DNA from: CAUZSM01 sp963582685
GTDB taxonomy: Archaea > Thermoplasmatota > Poseidoniia > Poseidoniales > Thalassarchaeaceae
Length of the DNA stretch: 5,636 nucleotides
Reading direction: 5' to 3'
NCBI GenBank assembly: GCA_963582685.1
Contig: CAUZSM010000109.1
Location: forward strand, 1 to 5,636
Positions 1 through 5,527 of this stretch are shown one piece after another. Both the position numbers and the translations under genes were made by a program. Within the stretch, counting starts at the first letter, position 1, and each line of letters starts with the position of its first letter. The notes beneath the pieces are model-generated. The model was given only the letters and a program-made list of their open reading frames with translations, made no database searches and had not been told where the DNA came from.

Positions 1-153
1 TTCTTCACTAGTCGTGGTGTTGTTCCAGTAGTTGTTGTTGATGATATCACCACCACCGTCCTCTTCTTGGCCGTCTGTGGTGCCTCCAAGGCAACCAGAC
101 AGCACGATGATGAGGCTCAGCATCAAGACATAGACTCTCTTTGTCACGGTCAT
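1..153 (-). CDS. Secreted lipoprotein, N-terminal part only (runs off the left edge)
   Basis: This is the first 51 codons of a minus-strand gene that continues beyond base 1. The ATG is at 153-151 and the frame stays open to the edge. Residues 1-20 form a lipoprotein signal peptide: a basic start (MTVTKRVYV), a hydrophobic core (LMLSLIIVL) and the lipobox L-S-G-C, with Cys21 as the expected lipidated residue, followed by LGG. After the cysteine comes a low-complexity linker rich in Thr, Gly, Asp/Glu and Asn. This is typical of a tether that holds a folded domain away from the membrane. The functional domain lies outside the window, so it could be a solute-binding protein, an enzyme or a surface protein. 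Upstream of the start, AGGGG could be a weak ribosome site, and GATTATG lies about 28 bases away, which would fit a leaderless transcript. The signal peptide call is secure; the product is unknown. Confidence 0.8.
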   Translation of the reverse strand, partial: MTVTKRVYVLMLSLIIVLSGCLGGTTDGQEEDGGGDIINNNYWNNTTTSEE

Positions 154-275
154 GCCATCCCCTGACCCCGGGAATCCCATAATCTTCGTGGAAAACGGCA
201 ATTATGCAATTTCAGCGAAATCAGCCGTAGGCTGGGGGCCATCGCTAAATGAGGGGTAGGCCCGCACAAGGTCCG
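154..275. promoter_or_regulatory. Divergent promoter region between lipoprotein and membrane zinc-ribbon genes
   Basis: This 122-base gap separates two divergently transcribed genes. It holds two AT-rich patches in an otherwise GC-balanced stretch. The patch at 178-184 reads GATTATG on the minus strand and is centred about 28 bases from the lipoprotein ATG, the usual archaeal TATA distance for a leaderless mRNA. The patch at 200-212 (AATTATGCAATTT) would place a plus-strand transcription start near 230, leaving a short leader before either candidate start of the next gene. These assignments rest on base composition and spacing only. Confidence 0.35.
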
Positions 276-1475
276 ATGAGCGAGGCTGAACCGGTCGATG
301 AGGGCGATACCTCTGCACCGGACTCTGATGACGGTGCGGTATTCCACGAAGGTACGCGCCTCACTGAAATCAAGCACGCTCAGAATCTCAGCATCGAATA
401 TCCACAACTTGAGCCGCTGCACCACATCAAGGTCGAGTTGCTATTCCACAAAATGAAAATCGGCCAAATGTGGGGGACACCGCATTGGGTGACACTGGGA
501 ATCGGCTGCCTTGCCGTGCTATTGGGTGGTTGGGACCTCGGCGTCGGTGAATTGAGTGGAGGAGGAGGATACAGCACTTTTGGAATCAATCCACTCGACC
601 CGGATAGTGGCCTTTCGAATCTACCCCTGACCAGTATCATTCTGACACTATTCACTGTGGTTCTCTGGGTGGTGTTTCTCGCACGATTGTTCACCCTGTT
701 CCCGTTGATGCGCTCGCAGGCGGTCAGCCTGTGTGTCGCCCTGTTTGCCGCAGAAATATCGCAATTCTGGGCTCATGCAGCCGACCCTAAATTCCCGTTC
801 GGATTTGATGGGTTTTCCATTGCTGTCTGCGGAGTCGGCCTGATTCTGGTTGGCTTCGTCGTTTACATCCTCAGACGAGCGGTAATCGACACACGCGATG
901 TGCACGTCGAGGAAAAACACGCGCACCCGGACCCACATCAGATGGAATTGGCAAAACGTGACCACTCGTTATTCGCCTGGGGGGCTGCTTTGGCTGCCTT
1001 CGGAGTCCTAGCCCTTGCCTACGCTTGGTCTGGAGCGCATTATGTGGCAGTGAGAGAGCCCGGAGCAACCGGTGGCTGGTGGCTGTTCAAAATCATGCAC
1101 TACCTATTCGGTTTCGTCGTTGTATGGGCCATGATGCACACTCTTTGGTACCCACAGATGATGCTCGGAGAAGGTGGAGTTCGCGTCGAATCAGACCGTG
1201 CGCGTGAAATCAGTCAGGATTCCGGTGAAGTGGAAGCGGTGTTGATACCCGCCAAAGCCGGCACTTGCCCTTCATGTTCATCGGCTACCAGTGTGAGGTT
1301 GATGCCTACTGGAGAGATTATCGCTGCCTGTTCCGTTGAAGGATGCGGTGGAAGCGCAGCATTGGGTGAGAGATGCCCCACCTGCAACCAACGAATATCT
1401 ACAAGGGTGATCTGCCTGTCGTGCCATACCAGCGCACCCGCACAGGACCACTTCTCCGGCGAAGATGCATGGTGA
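276..1475 (+). CDS. Polytopic membrane protein with two C-terminal zinc ribbons
   Basis: I do not recognise the family. Counting from the ATG at 276 (399 residues), the protein has an acidic soluble N-terminus (1-65) and six hydrophobic segments near 69-90, 118-142, 148-168, 178-200, 231-253 and 272-292. A soluble tail carries eight cysteines in four pairs: C331/C334, C352/C357, C367/C370 and C380/C383, the pattern of two zinc ribbons. Charges in the loops (RLF...MRS after helix 2, RR...KRD after helix 4) put both ends in the cytoplasm. The loop after helix 4 is His-rich (H210, H215, H217, H221) and might bind metal. The last helix has H275 and H288. It is probably cotranscribed with the following SufS-like gene, only 8 bases downstream. 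The start is uncertain: an in-frame ATG at 249 would add nine residues. I prefer 276 because MSEAEPVDEG looks like a usual acidic start, but neither start has a strong ribosome site. Confidence 0.85.
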   Translation: MSEAEPVDEGDTSAPDSDDGAVFHEGTRLTEIKHAQNLSIEYPQLEPLHHIKVELLFHKMKIGQMWGTPHWVTLGIGCLAVLLGGWDLGVGELSGGGGYSTFGINPLDPDSGLSNLPLTSIILTLFTVVLWVVFLARLFTLFPLMRSQAVSLCVALFAAEISQFWAHAADPKFPFGFDGFSIAVCGVGLILVGFVVYILRRAVIDTRDVHVEEKHAHPDPHQMELAKRDHSLFAWGAALAAFGVLALAYAWSGAHYVAVREPGATGGWWLFKIMHYLFGFVVVWAMMHTLWYPQMMLGEGGVRVESDRAREISQDSGEVEAVLIPAKAGTCPSCSSATSVRLMPTGEIIAACSVEGCGGSAALGERCPTCNQRISTRVICLSCHTSAPAQDHFSGEDAW

Positions 1476-1480
1476 GTGAT
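1471..1480 (+). promoter_or_regulatory. Ribosome-binding region deciding the start of the SufS-like gene
   Basis: GGTGAGTGAT lies three bases before the ATG at 1484. Its GTGAT part sits in the register expected for the 3' end of an extended Shine-Dalgarno sequence (GGAGGTGAT). It overlaps the stop codon of the upstream gene (1473-1475), so translation of the two genes may be coupled. The same GTGATT-x-CATGGAT context recurs at the protease start. Confidence 0.45.
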
Positions 1481-1483
1481 TAC

Positions 1484-2701
1484 ATGGATACAACTTCACT
1501 GAGAGAGTTCTTTCCAACGCTGCGAGAGGACAATCCAGTTACCTATCTGGACAATGCCTGCATGACCCTGCGCCCGGACCCTGTTATCGAGGCTATTACC
1601 CGTTACTATTCCACCACACCATCCTGTGCCGGACGTTCTGTCCATCGCTGGGGGATGGAGGTCTCACAAAAAGTTGCAAGAGCCCGCCGCAAGATGGCGG
1701 CGCATATCGGTGCACCCGAGGCGGCTGAGGTCATTTTCACGCGCAATACCACAGAATCAATCAATCGTATCGCCCAAGGTTTGCCATGGAATGCTGGTGA
1801 TGTGGTACTGACCAGCGATAGGGAACACAACTCAAACCTAATTCCATGGCTTCAGGCCTCGCGTCGAGCCGGTGTTGTGCATCGCATCGTCGACAGCAAG
1901 GAGCAGAATCGTTTCGACCTCGAGGCTTTCGAGGCTGCCTGCGCCGAGGCTGGTGATTCGCTGCGACTTGTCTCGCTAGTCCACGTTAGCAATCTGGATG
2001 GAGTCGCAATTCCAATCAAAGAGGCGACGAAAATCGCTCATGACCATGGTGCTTTGGTTCACGTCGACGGGGCTCAATCCGTACCGCATATGCCGGTTGA
2101 TGTAGTCGACCTTGATGTCGACCTATTCTCGTTCAGCATTCACAAGATGATGGGGCCAACCGGCATGGGAGTGCTGTGGGGCCGCAGAGAGACACTTGAG
2201 GGAATTGAGACATCGTTGTCCGGTGGAGGCACAATCTCCTCTGCTTCGGCTAAAGGATGGGAATGGGCAGGGCTTCCACAAACCCATGAGGGTGGATTGC
2301 AGCATTATGCCGGAATTGTTGGCACTGAGGCCACTCTTGATTTCTTAGACAACCTATCCATGGCGGATATGCACGCACATGAGGTGAGACTGAATCACAT
2401 CATGAGTGATGGCATTCGCGACATATCTGGAGTGGAGATAATTGGGCCTGCTGATGCGTCTGAGCGTGGCGGAATCTGCTCAGTACTGCTGGCCGACTTG
2501 GACGTGCACAATGTGGGGATATTGCTCGATGAAGTTGCTTCGGTTTTCGTACGAGCGGGATTGCATTGTGTAAATCACTGGTTTGAGTCGCGCGGGATAC
2601 TCGATGGGTCACTGCGCGCGAGTGTATATGCCTACAACACCGAAGAAGAAGCGCGGCTATTCGTCGACACGTTCAGTGAAATCGTCGAAAACATATCCTG
2701 A
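1484..2701 (+). CDS. Class V aminotransferase, SufS-like cysteine desulfurase family
   Basis: This is a PLP-dependent enzyme of the aminotransferase class V/SufS family, 405 residues from the ATG at 1484, close to the 406 of E. coli SufS. Family landmarks appear in order: YLDNACMTLRP (21-31), VHR (53-55), TRNTTESIN (86-94), H115 in REHNSN (stacks on PLP in SufS), N170 in HVSN, HVDGAQ (193-198; D195 and Q198 bind the cofactor), SIHKMMGPTG with Schiff-base lysine K221, R357 and C362 in VRAGLHC, and R378 in LRASVYAYNT. C362 aligns with the persulfide-forming cysteine of SufS, so cysteine desulfuration or selenocysteine lyase activity is plausible. The SufS signature HHCAxPL is altered to LHCVNHW, and no SufB/C/D/E gene is nearby, so the substrate may differ. 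Alternative starts are the ATG at 1469 and GTG at 1472, both overlapping the upstream stop. I chose 1484 for its upstream GTGAT and because SufS-type proteins begin just there. Confidence 0.9.
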   Translation: MDTTSLREFFPTLREDNPVTYLDNACMTLRPDPVIEAITRYYSTTPSCAGRSVHRWGMEVSQKVARARRKMAAHIGAPEAAEVIFTRNTTESINRIAQGLPWNAGDVVLTSDREHNSNLIPWLQASRRAGVVHRIVDSKEQNRFDLEAFEAACAEAGDSLRLVSLVHVSNLDGVAIPIKEATKIAHDHGALVHVDGAQSVPHMPVDVVDLDVDLFSFSIHKMMGPTGMGVLWGRRETLEGIETSLSGGGTISSASAKGWEWAGLPQTHEGGLQHYAGIVGTEATLDFLDNLSMADMHAHEVRLNHIMSDGIRDISGVEIIGPADASERGGICSVLLADLDVHNVGILLDEVASVFVRAGLHCVNHWFESRGILDGSLRASVYAYNTEEEARLFVDTFSEIVENIS

Positions 2702-2780
2702 TTGAATTATATTCGACTAGTTACGGATATGGGTGCAATTCAAAGAGAATAGCCAAACAGCGATGCCTAGCGGTGATTGC
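2702..2780 (+). promoter_or_regulatory. Candidate promoter and leader of the protease gene
   Basis: The AT-rich AATTATATT at 2705-2713 resembles an archaeal TATA box and predicts a transcription start near 2735. That leaves a leader of about 45 bases before the ATG at 2781. GGTGAT at 2772-2777, three bases before that ATG, fits the 3' part of an extended Shine-Dalgarno sequence. A 7-base inverted repeat (TTGAATT at 2702-2708, AATTCAA at 2737-2743) flanks the predicted start. It could be an operator or chance. The protease may therefore be transcribed separately from the two genes upstream. Confidence 0.4.
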
Positions 2781-3959
2781 ATGGATGTTGCTGACGAAGG
2801 TGAAGATGACTGGAAAGGCTTGGATATGCCAGCAGTTCCAGATGTACCTGCTCGCCGAAACACCATCGCTGGAGTGCCGATATCGGTGCTGAAAACCGCT
2901 GGCTCGGCCTTCGCATTATTCGTGCTCGCACTATTGCTCGCCCTAATCGCCTCAAACCTGCTCAGTGGGGGCGTACTATTCGTGCCAGACCCAGCACTGA
3001 GGGAACGTGAGGATGCATTCATGGCGCAATCAGGTTTTGACAATGTTTCCGGTTCTGGTGCTGATGTCGATGTTTGCATCGTCGATACTGGAATCGATCT
3101 TGACCACCCCGACCTTTCTGGCCGCGATTTGGCGGGTTGGAAGGATTTCATCAATCAGCAGGGGGAACCATACGATGACCAGGGGCATGGCACCGGAATG
3201 GCAGGAATTCTGGTCGCAGATGGTCATCTGACCGGTGTTTCAAGAGGCATCAACCTATACATCGCGAAAGCATTGGCCTTTGATGGTCAAGGCACTGATG
3301 ATGTCATCGCTGAAGCGGTTGACTGGTGCGTTGCCCAAGGGGTGGACATCGTCTCACTCAGTCTTGGAGGAGGGCAGGGAATCGACTTCTTCCTCGTTGA
3401 AACCGATAATCTGGAGGCTGCGGTAGACCGTGCGCTCGATGAGGGCGTCTTCGTCATCGCTGCCGCTGGTAATGACGGAGAGGATGATGATGGGGATGTA
3501 GCAAGCCCGGGCAGCGTCGAGGACGTGATTTGTGTCGGGGCTGTCGACCAATACGGGGATATTTGGATTGGCTCATCCGTAGGTGATAACAACGGAGATC
3601 TGTGGCCCCTTAAATTTCCTCGAAATAATCCGGACATGAAACCAGAATTGGTCGGCCCGGGATTTGAGATTCCGGTTCTCATGGTAGCGAACAACCTTGG
3701 CGATGAAGAATATGGTTACGGCTGGGGAACTGGCACGAGCGGAGCGACAGTGTGGGTTACTGGTGCGATAGCACAACTGCTTGAGGAGCGACCTGAACTA
3801 CGCCACGATGGTACATCCGGGGGCAGAGCCACCATCGAGGATGTCAAGGAATGGGTGATGGAATCCTCGCTACCACACGAAGGTGCAAGCGGTCATGATG
3901 ACTACTATGGATACGGCGGACTGCGGGTCGATTATCTACTGGCTGCCGCCAACGCGTGA
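2781..3959 (+). CDS. Membrane-anchored subtilisin-like serine protease (S8 family)
   Basis: This is a subtilase peptidase, 392 residues from the ATG at 2781. An acidic cytosolic head (1-34) is followed by one hydrophobic segment (about 35-61), which acts as a signal anchor and should place the protease domain outside the cell. The triad is complete: D102 in VDTGIDLDHPDL, H136 in GHGTGMAG and S320 in GTGTSGAT. N231 in AAAGND supplies the oxyanion hole, and KPELVGPG (287-294) matches the usual KPDLxAPG. The serine motif is GTSGAT where most subtilases have GTSMAAP. An acidic loop DGEDDDGD (232-239) after the Asn may bind calcium or be a salt adaptation. Only about 40 residues separate the anchor from the catalytic Asp motif, so there is no room for a standard I9 inhibitory propeptide. 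GTG at 2733 and ATG at 2763 are alternative starts. The gene ends directly against the stop codon of the convergent methyltransferase gene. Substrates are unknown; surface protein processing or peptide scavenging are possibilities. Confidence 0.93.
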   Translation: MDVADEGEDDWKGLDMPAVPDVPARRNTIAGVPISVLKTAGSAFALFVLALLLALIASNLLSGGVLFVPDPALREREDAFMAQSGFDNVSGSGADVDVCIVDTGIDLDHPDLSGRDLAGWKDFINQQGEPYDDQGHGTGMAGILVADGHLTGVSRGINLYIAKALAFDGQGTDDVIAEAVDWCVAQGVDIVSLSLGGGQGIDFFLVETDNLEAAVDRALDEGVFVIAAAGNDGEDDDGDVASPGSVEDVICVGAVDQYGDIWIGSSVGDNNGDLWPLKFPRNNPDMKPELVGPGFEIPVLMVANNLGDEEYGYGWGTGTSGATVWVTGAIAQLLEERPELRHDGTSGGRATIEDVKEWVMESSLPHEGASGHDDYYGYGGLRVDYLLAAANA

Positions 3960-4715
3960 TTACTTCACGATGGCGACAAGAGTGCCGCCGAACAGCGGTG
4001 CGAATCCGATTAGATGCTCCTCATTCAGCGAGGTCACCAATGCTACCCAGCGATTGAACTCGGCAACGCGAGATTGCTCATCGGTCAATTCTCCAGTGAG
4101 TGGAAGTTCACCGACATCATCAATCGGTACTTCTGGCTCTTCGGTGAGAATGATGCCACCATCGGCCATGACCTGCAAGCACTGCTCAACAACCTCCACC
4201 TTACCTCTCCACCCCACATCGACAATAGCGAGGTCGAAGGGAATGTGGAGTGGTGGCCTTCCGGCAGCGGGATTGGAGGCATTCGCAGCATTCCAAGATT
4301 CAGTCGCCGCCACTAGTTCATCGAAACGCCCGACGGTTACGTGTGCCCAATCCTCTGCCTTGTATCTTGATACCAAACGCATGAGGATGACTCCGAACTT
4401 TCCGCCCGCTTCAACCAGATGATAGTGCTCAGGGTGTTCCTCAGAGTCCCAAACGTCGAGTAGCCATGCGCTGAGATGGCCAATTCCAGAGCCAATCTCG
4501 CAGACATTACGTGGTTTGGCTCTGCCGATTACGTCCCGAATGCGTCTGCGCATTGAGAGCGACAGCGAATCCAATTCCATGTGTTCGAGTTGGGCACCTA
4601 TGTTGTTTGCGATTTCAGGCTCATCGCGACTGCGGTTCTCATCACGTGACATCATAGCGGCCAACGCCTCCTGCGGAGTCGGTAAACTCACAGCCCCCGA
4701 ATCGCCATCGCCCAT
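3960..4715 (-). CDS. Class I SAM-dependent methyltransferase, substrate unknown
   Basis: This is a Rossmann-fold methyltransferase of 251 residues. Motif I is VCEIGSGIGHLSAWLL (71-86), the glycine-rich SAM-binding loop. E102 in YHLVEAGGKFG is the expected acidic residue at the end of strand 2 that contacts the ribose. FDLAIVDVGWRG (160-171) corresponds to strand 4, and MADGGIILTEEP (183-194) to the post-strand-5 motif. The layout resembles the O-methyltransferase/methyltransf_24 group, but the D-x-x-H metal-site pattern typical of catechol-type enzymes is replaced by DVGWRG, so a metal-dependent mechanism is not supported. No substrate domain is recognisable; residues 1-60 are acidic and probably helical. 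The frame extends upstream to 4817, but the start at 4715 is decided by a perfect AGGAGG seven bases ahead of it. The gene is divergent from the zinc-finger gene and convergent with the protease gene. Confidence 0.85.
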   Translation of the reverse strand: MGDGDSGAVSLPTPQEALAAMMSRDENRSRDEPEIANNIGAQLEHMELDSLSLSMRRRIRDVIGRAKPRNVCEIGSGIGHLSAWLLDVWDSEEHPEHYHLVEAGGKFGVILMRLVSRYKAEDWAHVTVGRFDELVAATESWNAANASNPAAGRPPLHIPFDLAIVDVGWRGKVEVVEQCLQVMADGGIILTEEPEVPIDDVGELPLTGELTDEQSRVAEFNRWVALVTSLNEEHLIGFAPLFGGTLVAIVK

Positions 4716-4804
4716 GTGTTGGCCTCCTGCATGTGGCTCTTGAACGAGTCGGCGGTGAGGGATGGCGTGAAATACCCTAGTCCGGCCGGCCACACGGGGA
4801 GAGC
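4716..4804. promoter_or_regulatory. Divergent promoter region, methyltransferase / zinc-finger protein
   Basis: This 89-base gap serves two divergent genes. The only AT-rich element is at 4767-4776 (GTGAAATACC on the plus strand, GGTATTTCAC on the minus strand). On the plus strand it lies about 30 bases before the ATG at 4805, fitting a nearly leaderless transcript. On the minus strand it would give a leader of about 30 bases carrying the AGGAGG site. A GC palindrome (CCGGCCGG, 4782-4789) sits between this element and the plus-strand start. The promoter call is by position and composition only. Confidence 0.35.
4723..4728 (-). promoter_or_regulatory. Shine-Dalgarno AGGAGG of the methyltransferase gene
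   Basis: The minus strand reads AGGAGG at 4728-4723, seven bases before the ATG at 4715. It is the strongest ribosome-binding site in the window. It rules out the longer reading frame that would start at 4817, whose extra 34 residues (rich in Arg, Pro, Cys and His) look non-coding. Confidence 0.75.
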
Positions 4805-5527
4805 ATGGACAGCGCATCCGAGGGCATCGACGACGAGGACGTCGAGATTATCGAAAACGTCACGCGCTGCCCGGGATGCAATAGCAGACAATCCCATGAG
4901 GTCCTGCGCGAGAAACAGGTCGGCGAGGACGGAATGGACTACCTGATTCGCTGCGGTGGGTGCGGTAATATTCACACCTCCCAATTCCGTACTCCAAAGC
5001 CAACCACGGTCGCACTGACCCTATCCGATGGAGCGGAGTCAGAGAAAACTGAGCTTGAGGTGGATGCTGACGAGGTATTCACCATCGGAGATGAATTTGA
5101 GTTTGGAGAGGCGTTGTGGCGAATCACCAGACTGGAAACTGGTGGTGATGAAAAGTTGCGCTCCGCTGGTGCTCGTGATGTTCAAATGATTTGGGCGACC
5201 CGCTGTGACCTATCGAGAATCAAGATGACTTTCACCGAAGGAGAGCATTCGACTTCGGCAACGATTGAAGTTGCTCCAGACCGGATGTTCCAATGCGGCT
5301 CAATGTATACGCACGAGGGTGAGCGTTGGAGGATTCGAGCATTGCATTCAGGCTTGGGACGAACCCTTTACGGTAAGATGCAAGCGAGCAAAATCCGTCG
5401 AATCTTCCTTCACAAACCAATGAGTGAGGAGGACCTAGAGGAAAGGGAAGTTCGGGAACGTGGCAAGTGGAAGGGACAGGATTTCCCCGGTAGAGAAGAG
5501 CATCAGCGCCGCATCAACAAACCGTAA
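4805..5527 (+). CDS. HVO_0476-like archaeal zinc-finger protein (COG1326 type)
   Basis: This 240-residue protein resembles the archaeal HVO_0476/COG1326 family, which has a conserved zinc finger and no established function. Residues 22-53 form one zinc ribbon, C22-x2-C25 and C50-x2-C53 (CPGC and CGGC), after an acidic head. The rest is two copies of one domain, at about 69-133 and 139-204. Each copy opens with a strand plus hairpin (VALTLSDG / IKMTFTEG) and contains a W-R-I motif (W105-R-I / W175-R-I). The first 45 residues of the copies align without a gap at an offset of 70, with 13 identities. The tail (206-240) is highly charged and probably helical or disordered. A ribbon plus small beta domains suggests nucleic acid or protein binding, perhaps in transcription or RNA processing, but this is inference. 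The gene starts after GGGGAG with a short leader. Its stop codon abuts that of the convergent gene on the right. Family assignment is from memory of the motif pattern, not a search. Confidence 0.8.
   Translation: MDSASEGIDDEDVEIIENVTRCPGCNSRQSHEVLREKQVGEDGMDYLIRCGGCGNIHTSQFRTPKPTTVALTLSDGAESEKTELEVDADEVFTIGDEFEFGEALWRITRLETGGDEKLRSAGARDVQMIWATRCDLSRIKMTFTEGEHSTSATIEVAPDRMFQCGSMYTHEGERWRIRALHSGLGRTLYGKMQASKIRRIFLHKPMSEEDLEEREVRERGKWKGQDFPGREEHQRRINKP
5009..5416 (+). repeat. Tandem domain duplication inside the zinc-finger gene
   Basis: Codons 69-133 (5009-5203) and 139-204 (5219-5416) encode two diverged copies of the same domain. Matching landmarks are LTLSDG/MTFTEG, LEVDADEVF/IEVAPDRMF, WRITRL/WRIRAL and, after a one-residue shift, VQMIWATR/IRRIFLHK. 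Similarity is visible in protein and not obvious in DNA, so the duplication is old. Confidence 0.65.

Noticed and set aside
1373..1483. Upstream extension of the SufS-like gene
   Set aside because: It overlaps the second zinc ribbon of the preceding gene by about 100 bases, and the extra residues are not SufS-like.
2702..2743. Inverted repeat TTGAATT ... AATTCAA as a terminator hairpin
   Set aside because: The arms are 7 AT-rich base pairs with a 28-base loop, too weak for a terminator hairpin. I mention it only as a possible operator in the promoter entry.
2717..3154. 145-codon minus-strand open frame opposite the start of the protease gene
   Set aside because: The Ser/Pro/Ala-rich composition is that of a frame opposite a coding gene. 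The plus strand carries the anchor and the catalytic Asp motif.
3287..3694. 135-codon minus-strand open frame inside the protease gene
   Set aside because: It is a shadow of the subtilase catalytic domain, Ser/Thr/Pro-rich and without motifs.
3883..4422. 179-codon plus-strand open frame opposite the methyltransferase gene
   Set aside because: It is antisense to a gene with clear SAM-binding motifs and a strong ribosome site. Its product is Ser/Thr-rich low-quality sequence with no motif.
4782..4789. GC palindrome CCGGCCGG as an operator
   Set aside because: It is a single short palindrome with no second copy in the window, and chance occurrence is likely at this base composition.
4716..4817. 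34-residue upstream extension of the methyltransferase
   Set aside because: It would overlap the divergent zinc-finger gene. AGGAGG lies seven bases before the ATG at 4715, and the extension looks non-coding.
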